This document shows, piece after piece, positions 43,649 to 52,601 of a stretch of DNA of 64,000 bases. The stretch is taken from contig JBMNMQ010000007.1 of the NCBI GenBank assembly GCA_050953425.1, positions 124,001 to 188,000 of the forward strand, in the 5' to 3' direction. Under the pieces are notes generated by a model that ran no database searches, was not told the origin of the DNA, and saw nothing but the letters and a program-made list of their open reading frames with translations. The translations under genes were made by a program, and so were the position numbers. Every line of letters starts with the position of its first letter. Position 1 is the first letter of the stretch. This DNA is from RUG100 sp050953425. Its GTDB lineage: Bacteria; Bacillota; Clostridia; Peptostreptococcales; Anaerovoracaceae.

Positions 43649-44830
43649 ATGGATCTGAAGAAGATCTTTATTAAGGACGCCCGTCCGACGAAAGCCGGCG
43701 GGCAGGCAGTGCTGGAAGGGATCATGATGAAGGGTGCGGCGCGCAGCGCCGTGGCCGTACGTCTGCCGGATCAGCGCATTCATATCAAAATCTCCGACAA
43801 CCCCAAACGGCCGCGGGCGGCGCGCATCCCGCTGGTGCGCGGCCTGATCGTCTTTATCGACAGTCTGGTGCAGGGCATGAAGACGCTGACCTACTCGGCG
43901 GACGTGCTTGAGCGCTTCAGCGGCGAGGAGGAGAACGAGGCGGAAGAAGAGGACCGGCTGACCCGCTGGCTGGAGAACAAATTCGGGGAGCAGGGCGCCT
44001 GGAACATCATGCTCACCTTTTCCGTCCTGCTGGCGGTGGTGTTTACGGTGGCCATCTTTATCATCGCACCGACGGTGGTCACCAATCTGCTGAAGGCTTT
44101 CACCACGAACGAGATTGTGCTCAATCTCTTCGAGGGTATTCTGCGCATCGTGCTCTTCATTCTCTATATTGTGATTGTGGCGCGCATGCCCGACATCCAT
44201 CGCACCTTTGAATATCATGGCGCGGAGCATAAATGCATTCACTGCTATGAAAACGGCCTGCCGCTGACGCCGGAGAACTGTCAGCAGTTCTATCCGCTGC
44301 ACCCCCGCTGCGGTACCAGCTTTCTGATGTTCGTGATGGTGGTGGCGCTGATTCTCTTTTCCCTGCTCGGCTGGCCCTCGCTGCTGTGGCGCATCGTTTC
44401 GCGGCTGCTGCTGCTGCCGGTGATCTCCGGCATTTCCTACGAACTGCTGCGCTGGGCCGGCAGCACCGACAACTGGGTGGTGCGCATTCTCAGTATGCCC
44501 GGCCTCTGGCTGCAGCAGCTGACGACGGCCGAACCCGACAACAGCCAGCTGGAAGTGGCGATCGCCGCCCTCAAGGCCGTTACGGCCGACGAGGATGAAT
44601 ACGAATGCGGCGAGGGCTTCTGCGACGCCGACGGACACATCGTCGAGCCGGATCCGCCGGAGGACGGCGAGGAGGCGCCGGCGGAGAGTGCGGCGGCCGA
44701 TGCGGGGCCGGCTGCGACAGCCGGCGCGCTGCCGGCGGGCGGGACCGATGCGGCAGCGGCTGAGACGCCGCATTGCGGGGACAGCATGACAGAGACAGAG
44801 GACAACGAAGGAGAGAGAAACGACTCATGA
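43649..44830 (+). CDS. DUF1385 (YqhQ-like) multi-pass membrane protein
   Basis: 393 residues. Family blocks 'GGQAVLEGIMMKG', 'PLVRGLIVFIDSLVQGMKTL', 'FEYHGAEHKCIHCYE', 'HPRCGTSFLMFVM' and 'ISYELLRW...PGLWLQQLTT' are intact, with four to five helices. The His/Cys-rich 'EYHGAEHKC' motif looks metal-binding. An acidic, Ala-rich tail of about 80 residues is extra. Conserved position between rho and prmC in Firmicutes; here rpmE, often in between, is absent. Confidence 0.93.
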   Translation: MDLKKIFIKDARPTKAGGQAVLEGIMMKGAARSAVAVRLPDQRIHIKISDNPKRPRAARIPLVRGLIVFIDSLVQGMKTLTYSADVLERFSGEEENEAEEEDRLTRWLENKFGEQGAWNIMLTFSVLLAVVFTVAIFIIAPTVVTNLLKAFTTNEIVLNLFEGILRIVLFILYIVIVARMPDIHRTFEYHGAEHKCIHCYENGLPLTPENCQQFYPLHPRCGTSFLMFVMVVALILFSLLGWPSLLWRIVSRLLLLPVISGISYELLRWAGSTDNWVVRILSMPGLWLQQLTTAEPDNSQLEVAIAALKAVTADEDEYECGEGFCDADGHIVEPDPPEDGEEAPAESAAADAGPAATAGALPAGGTDAAAAETPHCGDSMTETEDNEGERNDS

Positions 44831-45690
44831 GCAGTTTACTGGTATCAGATATTGTCAAGATGGCCGACCGCCAGCTGACGGAAGCCGGCATCGAGGAGCA
44901 CGAAAACGAAGCCAAGATCCTTTACTGCTGGCTCAAGCACATCGATTACTCCCGCTTCTTCATGGAATGGGGCGAGCCGGCCGACGATCGCACGACCGAG
45001 CTGTATTTCGACCTCGTCGCCAGGCGCTGTCAGCGCATTCCGCTGCAGCATCTGACCGGGGAGCAGGATTTCATGGGCATGACCTTCACCGTCACGCCCG
45101 AAGTGCTGATCCCGCGCATGGACACGGAAGCCGTCGTCGCCAGGGCCGAAGAGCTCTTTGACGCCAAACGCGGCGCTGCGGTGCTCGATCTCTGCTGCGG
45201 CAGCGGCGTCATTGGCATCTCGCTGGCGCATCGCCATCCGGGCATCAAGGTGACGGCTGTCGACAGCAGCCCGCAGGCGCGGCAGCTGACGGAGCGCAAC
45301 GCCGGTGACTGGGGCGTGAAGATGGAAGTGCGGCAGGGCGATCTCTTTGAGCCGGTGCGGCGCAAGCGCTACCATATGATTATCTGCAATCCGCCCTATA
45401 TTCCCAGCGCCGCCATTGAGACGCTGATGCCGGAAGTGAAGGATCACGAACCGCGCGAGGCGCTGGACGGCGGCGAAGACGGACTCGATTTTTACCGCCG
45501 CATCTGCGCGGAAGCGCCGCAGCATTTGAAAAAATCCGGTCTCCTGGTCCTGGAGATCGGCAGCGAACAGAGCCGGGCCGTGGAGGGCCTGCTGCTGGAG
45601 ACGGAGCAGTTCTGCGATATTCAGACCACGCAGGATCTGGCCGGCCGCGACCGCGTTGTCAGCGCCCGCCTGGTCGGCAAGGGGCGCTGA
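44827..45690 (+). CDS. prmC: Peptide chain release factor N5-glutamine methyltransferase PrmC
   Basis: Methylates the GGQ glutamine of release factors. 287 residues: N-terminal helical substrate domain ('YSRFFMEWGEPAD', 'RIPLQHLTGEQDFMG'), 'VLIPRMDTE', SAM site 'VLDLCCGSGVIGISLA', and catalytic NPPY in 'IICNPPYIPS'. ATG 44827 overlaps the DUF1385 stop (ATGA). prfA, often the next gene, is not here; the gene ends convergent to thiD. Confidence 0.95.
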   Translation: MSSLLVSDIVKMADRQLTEAGIEEHENEAKILYCWLKHIDYSRFFMEWGEPADDRTTELYFDLVARRCQRIPLQHLTGEQDFMGMTFTVTPEVLIPRMDTEAVVARAEELFDAKRGAAVLDLCCGSGVIGISLAHRHPGIKVTAVDSSPQARQLTERNAGDWGVKMEVRQGDLFEPVRRKRYHMIICNPPYIPSAAIETLMPEVKDHEPREALDGGEDGLDFYRRICAEAPQHLKKSGLLVLEIGSEQSRAVEGLLLETEQFCDIQTTQDLAGRDRVVSARLVGKGR

Positions 45691-45716
45691 AGGCTCGGGC
45701 AAGCGGGCGCCCGGCG

Positions 45717-45787
45717 AGAAGCGCGGCCGATAAAGCGGCCGGGTTCGCGGACACCCGGCGGGAAGCGCGGCCGATAAAGCGGCCGGC
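45717..45787. repeat. Duplicated hairpin element between convergent prmC and thiD
   Basis: GAAGCGCGGCCGATAAAGCG-GCCGG occurs twice, 44 bases apart. Each copy forms a CGGCC / GGCCG hairpin with loop GATAAAGC. No T-run follows, so if it ends transcription it is not a classic intrinsic terminator. Confidence 0.7.
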
Positions 45788-45797
45788 AGCAGAAACG

Positions 45798-46727
45798 TCA
45801 GAGACAGTAAAGGTGATCCAGCGGGCCCGACCCGCGGCCGAGATTGAGACCGGCGCGCAGTGCGCCGGTTAAATATTTTTTTGCTTCGGCGACGGCCCCG
45901 GCCAGCGATCGGCCGGCGGCCAGTTCGCAGGCGATGGCCGAGGAAAGCGTACAGCCGGTACCGTGGGTGTTGGGGTTGTCGACACGGGGTGCGGTGAACC
46001 AGGTGCAGTCCGGCCGGCTTCCGTCCTGTGCCGCGGCAGCCGCGTCCGCCGGCAGGCAGAGGCAGTCGACGGCATCGTCGTTCGGCGCCGTTTCGGCGCC
46101 TTCCGGCCGTATCGTGCCGGGATGATCCGGCCGTACCGCAGCGGTGCCGTGCGGCTGCACTGCGATATCAGTCTCCGCCGGCATTCCGCTGCGCAGATGG
46201 CCGCCTTTGACCAGCACCGCGCTGCCGGTCTGCCGACACAGCTCCGCGGCCAGGCGCGCCATGGCGCCGCGGCTCTGCGGCCGTTCGGCGCCGGTGAGGG
46301 CGGCGGCTTCGTCGAGGTTGGGAGTGATCAGATCGGCCAGCGGCAGCAGCTGCGTCTGCAGAGCTTTTTCGGCATCCGTCCGCAGCAGACGGCTGCCGCT
46401 GGTGGAGATCATCACCGGATCGACGACGATGCGGTGCGGGTGATACTGCCGCAGTTTGGCGGCGATCACACGGATCAGCGCCGCGCTCGACACCATGCCG
46501 ATTTTGACGGCGTCGGGGAAGATATCGGTGAAGATGCAGTCCAGCTCCGCGGCGAGGATATCCGGTGAGGCTTCCTGTACGGCGCTGACACCGGTGGTAT
46601 TCTGTGCGGTCAGGGCGGTGATGGCGCTCATGCCGTACATCTTATGGGCAGCGATGGTCTTGAGATCGGCCTGGATGCCGGCGCCGCCGCTGCAGTCGGA
46701 GCCGGCGATAGTCAGAATGCATTTCAT
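45798..46727 (-). CDS. thiD: Hydroxymethylpyrimidine / phosphomethylpyrimidine kinase ThiD
   Basis: Two-step phosphorylation of HMP to HMP-PP for thiamine. 309 residues, longer than the usual 265 because of an insertion of about 50 residues (about 185-235, Pro/Ala/Asp-rich) before the active-site segment. Substrate motif 'AGSDCSGGAGIQADLKT', 'MVSS', 'VDPVMISTSG', 'TPNLDEA', and the ATP/catalytic 'NTHGTGCTLSSAIA' are intact. Last gene of the thiC-thiE-HAD-thiD operon. Confidence 0.95.
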   Translation of the reverse strand: MKCILTIAGSDCSGGAGIQADLKTIAAHKMYGMSAITALTAQNTTGVSAVQEASPDILAAELDCIFTDIFPDAVKIGMVSSAALIRVIAAKLRQYHPHRIVVDPVMISTSGSRLLRTDAEKALQTQLLPLADLITPNLDEAAALTGAERPQSRGAMARLAAELCRQTGSAVLVKGGHLRSGMPAETDIAVQPHGTAAVRPDHPGTIRPEGAETAPNDDAVDCLCLPADAAAAAQDGSRPDCTWFTAPRVDNPNTHGTGCTLSSAIACELAAGRSLAGAVAEAKKYLTGALRAGLNLGRGSGPLDHLYCL

Positions 46728-46807
46728 CGATTTTCCTCTCTCTCGGTACGGGGGCAGAGACGTCAGTGCGGGCAGAAGGGACGGCAGTCGATACCGCTGC
46801 GGGCGGA

Positions 46808-47506
46808 TCAGCGGCGGCGGATGACGGGCGCCGGGCCGGAGATCGCCGTCAGATCCAGTTCTGTGAGACTGCGGCAGTAGAGATCGGCACGGCGACGGAT
46901 TTCCTCCTGGGCCTCCGCCATCGAAGCGTCGTAGACGGCCAGTACCGGGAAGCCGGCCGCGGCGGCGGTAAAGATCGCGTGGTCCGCGTCTTCGAAAACG
47001 ACGGCGGATTCCTTATCGACGCCGAGCTTCCGTGCGGCGGTCTCGAAGATCAGGGGGTCATTCTTGTCCGTCTGCATTGCCGCGCAGGTCAGAATCGACC
47101 TAAAAAACCGCAGCAGATCGTTGCTCTGCAGAGTCAGTCTGACCAGGCGTTCGTCGGTGTTGCTGGCGATGCACATAGGGATGCCGGCCGCCTGCAGCGC
47201 TTTCAGCAGCGCGCGGGCGCCCGGTTTGGGCTTTGCTTCATGGCCGTAGAAGTCGACGAGCAGGCTGTTGACGTCGCGGACGATCTGCGTTGTTTCGTCG
47301 CGGACGCCGAACTGCGCGCGGATATACTCGGCGGCCTGCGGCAGGCTCATCGCCTTGATCCGTTCGTAGAGATCGTCCGGAGCGGTCACGCCCTTGCTGC
47401 GCAGATAGCGCGTGCCGACTTCTTCCCAGATGGGCATGGAATCCATCAGCGTACCGTCCATGTCGAAGATGGCACCCCGGATCGGGAGAGCTGTTGTGCT
47501 GTTCAT
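46808..47506 (-). CDS. HAD-superfamily hydrolase in the thiamine operon
   Basis: 232 residues from ATG 47506 (TGAGG upstream). Catalytic 'FDMDGTLMDS', cap-domain helices, 'IASNTDERL', 'KNDPLIFETAARKLGV' and 'VVFEDADHA' form a complete subfamily I HAD phosphatase/mutase. Located between thiE and thiD, it may dephosphorylate thiamine phosphate or an intermediate; this is inferred from position only. Confidence 0.88.
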   Translation of the reverse strand: MNSTTALPIRGAIFDMDGTLMDSMPIWEEVGTRYLRSKGVTAPDDLYERIKAMSLPQAAEYIRAQFGVRDETTQIVRDVNSLLVDFYGHEAKPKPGARALLKALQAAGIPMCIASNTDERLVRLTLQSNDLLRFFRSILTCAAMQTDKNDPLIFETAARKLGVDKESAVVFEDADHAIFTAAAAGFPVLAVYDASMAEAQEEIRRRADLYCRSLTELDLTAISGPAPVIRRR

Positions 47507-47625
47507 GGTGTCCTCACAATACTGTAACATAGCTTTTCGCGGTGCTGTTTCCCCCCCTGCGTCCGATCGTCATTGTGCCGCCCGTATCGGCGGCCGGCAG
47601 CTGCCGTGGGTTCCCGGCGTGCCGG

Positions 47626-48468
47626 TTATAGCCGCGGGTTTCCGGCGCGGGCGGATGGGTCGGCCGGAACGGCGCTGCCAAACAGAGCCGCGGCGCGGGT
47701 CCGCAGGCGGCGGCAGGCGGCGGTGATGTCGGCGGCGCCGAAGACGGCGGAAACTACGGCGATGCCGTCGATGGGAACGGAAGCCAGCTGCGGAAGGTTT
47801 TCCTCGGTGATGCCGCCGATGGCAACGACCGGCAGCGGTACCGCGGCGCGGATCTCTTCGTATTCCCGCCAGTCGATGGCCCGGGCATCGTGCTTGGTGG
47901 CGGAGCCGAAAGCGGCGCCGACACCCAGATAGGAAGCGCCTTCCTGCCAGGCGCGGCGGGCTTCGGCGGCGTTATGGGCACTGGCGCCGATGATGAAGTC
48001 GGGACCGGTGCGCTGCCGCACGGCGGCGACCGGGAGATCATCCTGGCCGACGTGGACGCCGTCGGCGCCGCAGGCGAGCGCGGTTTCGACATCGTCGTCG
48101 ATGATCAACGGCACACCGGCTTCGCTGCAGAGGGTGCGCACGGCAGCGGCTTCCTGCCGCAGAGCGTCGCGCGGCAGATCCTTTTCCCGCAGCTGCAGGC
48201 AGGTGATGCCGCCGGCGAGGGCCGCCCTGATCTGCCGCAGCAATTCTTCCTGAACCGGATCGCGAGCGGCCCCTGTGTCTGATTTTTCGGTTCGGACCCG
48301 CCCGCTTTCCGCAGCTGCGACGGTCTTTCCGCCTGCTTCCTGTCCGTCCTTCGGCCGCATTTCGGTCCGGGCGCCGGCGGTCTGGGCGGCGCCCGCCCGG
48401 CGTGCCGCCCAGGTGCGGTCGGTGACGGCATAGAGCAGAAGCTGTTCACGCTGACAGATCATCGACAT
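47626..48468 (-). CDS. thiE: Thiamine-phosphate synthase ThiE with N-terminal insertion
   Basis: Joins HMP-PP and thiazole phosphate. 280 residues; the usual length is about 210. After 'LLYAVTDR' an insertion of about 55 low-complexity residues (Ala/Gly/Glu/Arg) precedes 'EELLRQIRAALAGGITCLQLREKD'. The active-site pieces 'LIIDDDVETAL', 'GVHVGQDD', 'IIGASAHN', 'YLGVGAAFGSATK' and 'VAIGGI' are all present. Strong AAAGGAGG, 8 bases before ATG. Confidence 0.93.
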   Translation of the reverse strand: MSMICQREQLLLYAVTDRTWAARRAGAAQTAGARTEMRPKDGQEAGGKTVAAAESGRVRTEKSDTGAARDPVQEELLRQIRAALAGGITCLQLREKDLPRDALRQEAAAVRTLCSEAGVPLIIDDDVETALACGADGVHVGQDDLPVAAVRQRTGPDFIIGASAHNAAEARRAWQEGASYLGVGAAFGSATKHDARAIDWREYEEIRAAVPLPVVAIGGITEENLPQLASVPIDGIAVVSAVFGAADITAACRRLRTRAAALFGSAVPADPSARAGNPRL

Positions 48469-48526
48469 CGATCGGCCCTCCTTTCCTCGCGCAGAACATC
48501 GATATCAGCCGGTTCCCTTTTTTCGC

Positions 48527-49837
48527 TCAGAGAATGTCGATGTGTTCGTTGTTGAGCGCTTTGTTCATGCTGCGCACGGCACAGAATTTGCCGCACATCG
48601 AGCAGCTTTCCTCGAGCTCCGGCGAGCGGCTTTCGCGAATTTCCCTGGCTGCGGCAGGATCGATGGCGCAGTTCCACTGATCCTCCCAGCGGAACTCCCG
48701 GCGCGCATCGGCCATGCGGTCATCGAGATCGCGTGCGTGGGGAACGTGTTTGGCGACGTCGGCGGCGTGGGCGGCGATGCGGCTGGCGATGATGCCCTGC
48801 TTGACGTCGTCGAGGTTCGGCAGCGCCAGGTGTTCGGCCGGCGTCACGTAGCAGAGAAAGGCGGCGCCCGACATGGCGGCGACGGCGCCGCCGATGGCGG
48901 CGGTGATGTGATCGTAGCCCGGCGCGATGTCGGTGACCAGCGGGCCGAGAACGTAGAACGGAGCACCCATGCAGATCGAGTTCTGAATCTCCATGTTGGC
49001 CGCGACCTGATCGAGGGGTACGTGTCCCGGACCCTCGACCATGACCTGGACATCGCGGGCCCAGGCACGTTTGGTCAGCTCGCCGAGACGCACCAGCTCT
49101 TCGATCTGACAGACATCGCCGGCGTCGGCCAGACAGCCGGGACGGCAGGCGTCGCCGAGGGAGATCGTGACGTCGTGCTCGCGGCAGATGTCGAGAATTT
49201 CGTCGAAATGTTCGTAAAAGGGATTTTCCTCCCCGGTCATGCTCATCCAGGCGAAGACCAGCGAGCCGCCGCGGGAAACGATGTTCATTTTCCGCTTGTG
49301 GCGCCGGATCTGATCGATGGTTTTCCGGGTGATGCCGCAGTGCAGAGTGACAAAGTCAACACCGTCCTCGGCGTGCAGACGGACGACGTCGATAAAATCC
49401 TGCGCCGTCAGTGTCTCCAGATCGCGCTGATAGTGGATGACGCTGTCGTAGACCGGCACCGTGCCGATCATCGCCGGGCATTCGCCGGTCAGGCGGCGCC
49501 GGAACGGCTGCGTGTCGCCGTGCGAGGAGAGATCCATGATCGCTTCGGCGCCGAGGTCGACGGCGGCCATGACTTTTTTCATCTCTTCGTCGTAGTCGGT
49601 GCAGTCGCGGGAGACGCCGAGGTTGACGTTGATCTTGGTGCGCAGCATCGAACCGATTCCCTCGGGATCGAGCGCCCGGTGCGCTTTATTGGCGCAGATG
49701 ACGACGCGGCCGCGGGCAACCAGATCGCGAATGGTTTCCGGCGGCAGATATTCCTTCTCTGCGACGCGCTTCATTTCTGCGGTGAGGATACCCTGACGTG
49801 CGGCATCCATCTGTGTGGTGTATTCGGATTGTTTCAT
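48527..49837 (-). CDS. thiC: Phosphomethylpyrimidine synthase ThiC
   Basis: Radical-SAM conversion of AIR to HMP-phosphate. 436 residues. 'INVNLGVSRD', 'AIMDLSSHGD', 'FVTLHCGITRKTI', 'SRGGSL', 'EGPGHVPLDQ', 'YDHITAAIGGA', 'CYVTPAEHL' and the C-terminal cluster motif CSMCGKFC are all there. Short form lacking the extra N-terminal domain, as in other anaerobes. First gene behind the TPP riboswitch. Confidence 0.97.
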   Translation of the reverse strand: MKQSEYTTQMDAARQGILTAEMKRVAEKEYLPPETIRDLVARGRVVICANKAHRALDPEGIGSMLRTKINVNLGVSRDCTDYDEEMKKVMAAVDLGAEAIMDLSSHGDTQPFRRRLTGECPAMIGTVPVYDSVIHYQRDLETLTAQDFIDVVRLHAEDGVDFVTLHCGITRKTIDQIRRHKRKMNIVSRGGSLVFAWMSMTGEENPFYEHFDEILDICREHDVTISLGDACRPGCLADAGDVCQIEELVRLGELTKRAWARDVQVMVEGPGHVPLDQVAANMEIQNSICMGAPFYVLGPLVTDIAPGYDHITAAIGGAVAAMSGAAFLCYVTPAEHLALPNLDDVKQGIIASRIAAHAADVAKHVPHARDLDDRMADARREFRWEDQWNCAIDPAAAREIRESRSPELEESCSMCGKFCAVRSMNKALNNEHIDIL

Positions 49838-49876
49838 GATTCCGCCTTTCTTTCATGCTCCGGAAGTGCGGCCTGA

Positions 49877-49907
49877 TGAAAAACGGAGCCCCTGATCGGC
49901 GCTCCGC
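49877..49907 (-). terminator. Regulatory terminator between TPP riboswitch and thiC
   Basis: On the minus strand GGAGC / GGCTCC stem followed by GTTTTTC, 40 bases before the thiC start and just after the aptamer: the expression platform. Confidence 0.75.
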
Positions 49908-49934
49908 GAAGATGCAAAATCCTTACGATCTCGT

Positions 49935-50022
49935 TTTCCTACGTTGGCATTACCCAAATCAGGTCAAAGGGTCGGAGTCCGGCAACTCCCTCTCAGCCTG
50001 TGCAGCAGGCTCCCCGGTTATT
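49935..50022 (-). ncRNA. TPP riboswitch
   Basis: Minus strand carries the THI-box core: GGGGAGCC..., CTGAGAGGG, CCCTTTGACCTGATTTGGG and TAATGCCAACGTAGGAA. It lies 98 bases before thiC with a terminator in between. TPP binding should stop transcription of thiC-thiE-HAD-thiD. Confidence 0.96.
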
Positions 50023-50030
50023 TCGCTACG

Positions 50031-50059
50031 ATTTTATCATGCCGTACCGGCGGCGTCAA
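50031..50059 (-). promoter_or_regulatory. Promoter of the thiC operon
   Basis: On the minus strand TTGACG (50059-50054), 17-base spacer, TAAAAT (50036-50031), a few bases before the TPP aptamer. Confidence 0.7.
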
Positions 50060-50063
50060 CAGT

Positions 50064-50203
50064 GCGTTTCCATGCTGCGGAACGCGTGCTTTCCATGCTG
50101 CGGAACGCGTGCTTTCCATGCTGCGGAACGCGTGCTGCGGACTGCTGAACGCGTTTTCATGCCGCGTTTTCATGACGCGGAACGTGTTTCTATGCCGTGA
50201 AAC
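50064..50203. repeat. Degenerate tandem array, 20-23 bp units
   Basis: Seven units built on GCG(TGC)TTTCCATGCTGCGGAAC. Two central copies (50084-50106 and 50107-50129) are identical 23-mers; the others vary in length. Starts just upstream of the thiC promoter. Confidence 0.85.
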
Positions 50204-50267
50204 GCCGTGCGCAGGGGAGCGGTTTTCTGTTCGCGGCTGCGTCGCAGCGAGTTCCGGATTTCCCTGC

Positions 50268-50296
50268 TTTACAGGGTGTGTATGATATGATATTAT
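50268..50296 (+). promoter_or_regulatory. Promoter of the MFS gene
   Basis: TTTACA (50268-50273), 17-base spacer, TATTAT (50291-50296). Confidence 0.65.
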
Positions 50297-50350
50297 ATCC
50301 AGAAACGCTGATCAGGGGCATTGCGATCGATGCCGCGGTCAGGAGAAGGG

Positions 50351-51589
50351 ATGCGAAACAATATGCAGGAAAACGACAATCTGCTGGTGGAGCAGAAAAT
50401 TCTGGGCAAAAAGGGCATGATCGGATTTATCGCCCTGTGCAACATGATTCCGCCGATCTCAACCGATATGTATCTGCCGGCACTGCCCTCCATGGCAGTG
50501 TCTTTTAGTGTGACGGAAAGCGTCATGAACCTGACTATGGTGTTCTATTTTCTCTTCTTTGCCATCGGCATCCTGCTGTTCGGACCGGTTTCGGATAAAT
50601 ACGGCCGGCGCCGGATTATAACCGGCGGCATTCTGATTTATATTGCGGGCTGCATCCTCTGCGCTTTTTCGACGGGCATTGCGGCACTGATTGTCTGCCG
50701 GATCATACAGGCGATCGGCGGCGGCTGCATGGTAGCGGTGTCGACCGCCATGGTCAAGGATCAGTTCGCCTACGGCGCGCAGGGAAGTGTCCTCTCGGCC
50801 GCACAGATTATGGGCGTGCTCGGCCCCGTGGCCGCACCGGTTCTCGGCGCCTGGGTGATCCGGCTTTCCGGCTGGCGCGCTTGCTTTGTCGTACAGGCGG
50901 GTGTCGCTGTCGTCACGCTGGTCATGGTGATGCTGATGGCGGAGACGCTCCTGCCGGAGCGTCGCCTCAAGACGGGGATCATGAAGACATTCACGCGGCT
51001 CGGCGTCCTCCTGCACAACGGCAATTTTACGGTCTTCCTTTTCGCCGCCAACCTCACGCAGATCTTCATGATGGCTTATGTAACGGTCAGTTCCTATATC
51101 TATATCAATGACTTCGGTACCTCGCAAACGGTGTACAGTCTGTTTATGGCGGGGACAGCACTGGTGTCGGTCATCGGACCGATCATCTATTCCTGCAACG
51201 CGGGTCGCAGCATTCGCGGCATTTCCTATACGATCCTGATTACGGCCATCGTATTCGGCGTGGTCATGCTGCTGTGCGGCCGCAAATGCCCGCTCGCCTT
51301 CGCGCTGTCCTTTGCACCGGCGATGATGGCGAATGCCGCCATGCGTCCGTTTGCGATCCGGGTGCTGCTCAATCAGCGGGCGGACGATTCCGGGTCGGCT
51401 TCGTCCCTGTTCAATTTTGTCAACAGCCTGTTCGGCACGTTCGGCATGTGGGTCGTGACGGCCGTCTGGTCCGACTACATCACGGGTGTCGGCATGCTCA
51501 TCCTCATTACCGGCAGCGTCAGTCTCGTCATCATGATGCTGCTGTTCGGCCTGCGCGGCGCCGACGTCATGGATCCGAAAAGGGGATGA
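50351..51589 (+). CDS. MFS drug efflux transporter, Bcr/CflA type
   Basis: 412 residues, twelve helices. 'PISTDMYLPALPSMA' at the first helix is the Bcr/CflA hallmark, with 'GPVSDKYGRRR' between helices 2 and 3 and 'GVLGPVAAPVLGAWV' as the antiporter motif C. ATG 50351 has AGGAG 5 bases upstream. Base composition looks less GC-rich than the flanking thiamine genes, as do the next two genes. Substrate unknown. Confidence 0.93.
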   Translation: MRNNMQENDNLLVEQKILGKKGMIGFIALCNMIPPISTDMYLPALPSMAVSFSVTESVMNLTMVFYFLFFAIGILLFGPVSDKYGRRRIITGGILIYIAGCILCAFSTGIAALIVCRIIQAIGGGCMVAVSTAMVKDQFAYGAQGSVLSAAQIMGVLGPVAAPVLGAWVIRLSGWRACFVVQAGVAVVTLVMVMLMAETLLPERRLKTGIMKTFTRLGVLLHNGNFTVFLFAANLTQIFMMAYVTVSSYIYINDFGTSQTVYSLFMAGTALVSVIGPIIYSCNAGRSIRGISYTILITAIVFGVVMLLCGRKCPLAFALSFAPAMMANAAMRPFAIRVLLNQRADDSGSASSLFNFVNSLFGTFGMWVVTAVWSDYITGVGMLILITGSVSLVIMMLLFGLRGADVMDPKRG

Positions 51590-51600
51590 GGAAGCCGCTG

Positions 51601-51640
51601 CGCCCGCCGCAGAGATGCCGCAGCCCGGCGGGCGGCTTTT
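51601..51640 (+). terminator. Terminator after the MFS gene
   Basis: CGCCCGCC / GGCGGGCG stem followed by GCTTTT, in the gap between convergent MFS and AraC genes. Confidence 0.75.
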
Positions 51641-51641
51641 C

Positions 51642-52601
51642 TCAGATGACGGTCTGATCCAAAAATAATTCTATGACACGAGCCGCTGTTTGCCGATCCC
51701 GGTCGGTCATCTTCCGCGTTTCATAAATCCTTGCATTGAACTGCTCGATTTCCCTTCTGAATTTTGACGGGGATTTGTTGTACCATTTCTTAAAATGCGC
51801 CGTCAAGTGACTCCTGTTGGCGAATCCCACCTCCGAAGCGATTTCATCCATGGTCTTGTTCGTATGGCACAGCAGTCTTTCCGCTTCTTCGCATCGCAGC
51901 AGAGAAATGTGCTGACTGAACGTCAGGCCGGTCGCTTCCTTGATTCCCTTGGAAAGATGCGCCTGGCTTACGAACGCTTTTGCGGCCACTTCCGCCAGCG
52001 TGAGCTTTTCCTTGTAGTGGGATTTAATTTTCTCCACGACATCATAAATTCTCCGGTATCTGCTGCCTTCCCTCAGCGGAATCGGCTGCTTGACGATCTC
52101 ATAGCGTCCCTGCCGATTTTGTCGGTACATGTAGTACTGGAAGTCCCGATAGGCCAGTTCCAGGAGCTGTCTGCCCAGTCTTTCCAGTTCTCCGTCGTAG
52201 GGGTCGTGCAGATATGTCCGGTATATTTTTGCCATCAGAAATCGCATATGGATAAAATGACCGGCATTTCTGGTTTTTTCTCCGATCGGGGTGCAGATGA
52301 AATATACGTCTTCGATATCCGGAAAATATTGTTTGTAGCAGCCTCTGTCGATCTGCACGGTGAGAAGCATGGCTCCCGGATGCGACACGTGGCAGTGCGG
52401 TTCGAGGGGATCGTGAATGTAGATGTCTCCGGCCTGGATGGTACAATCAAAGGCGCCGTCCGCGAGATCCAGACTGCCGTTGATGCCGCAGACCAGCTCC
52501 AGTGTGTTCTCGTGAATATGAAAGGGGTGAAGAGGTTCCTTTTCCAGGAATGCTTTGATTCCCATGGCGTTTTTAAAACCCACAAATTCCTTGTAATTCA
52601 C
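51642..52601 (-). CDS. AraC-family transcriptional regulator
   Basis: 319 residues from GTG 52601 with GGAGGG just upstream; the longer frame is repeat-derived. The N-terminal cupin-like sensor ('HPFHIHENTLELVCGINGSL', 'AGDIYIHDPLEPHC') is followed by two helix-turn-helix motifs (about 205-300; 'LTLAEVAAKAFVSQAHLSKGIKEATGLTF' region and 'MDEIASEVGFANRSHLTAHFKK'). It is divergent from the aminotransferase gene and convergent with the MFS gene, so it may regulate either. Ligand unknown. Confidence 0.92.
   Translation of the reverse strand: MNYKEFVGFKNAMGIKAFLEKEPLHPFHIHENTLELVCGINGSLDLADGAFDCTIQAGDIYIHDPLEPHCHVSHPGAMLLTVQIDRGCYKQYFPDIEDVYFICTPIGEKTRNAGHFIHMRFLMAKIYRTYLHDPYDGELERLGRQLLELAYRDFQYYMYRQNRQGRYEIVKQPIPLREGSRYRRIYDVVEKIKSHYKEKLTLAEVAAKAFVSQAHLSKGIKEATGLTFSQHISLLRCEEAERLLCHTNKTMDEIASEVGFANRSHLTAHFKKWYNKSPSKFRREIEQFNARIYETRKMTDRDRQTAARVIELFLDQTVI

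Noticed and set aside
42173..44773. 866-codon open frame on the minus strand
   Set aside because: Lies across rho and DUF1385, both of which have strong motifs; composition is that of an antisense frame.
49877..50022. TPP riboswitch as a novel finding
   Set aside because: It is a well-known element with a standard terminator platform in front of thiC; listed as a feature only.
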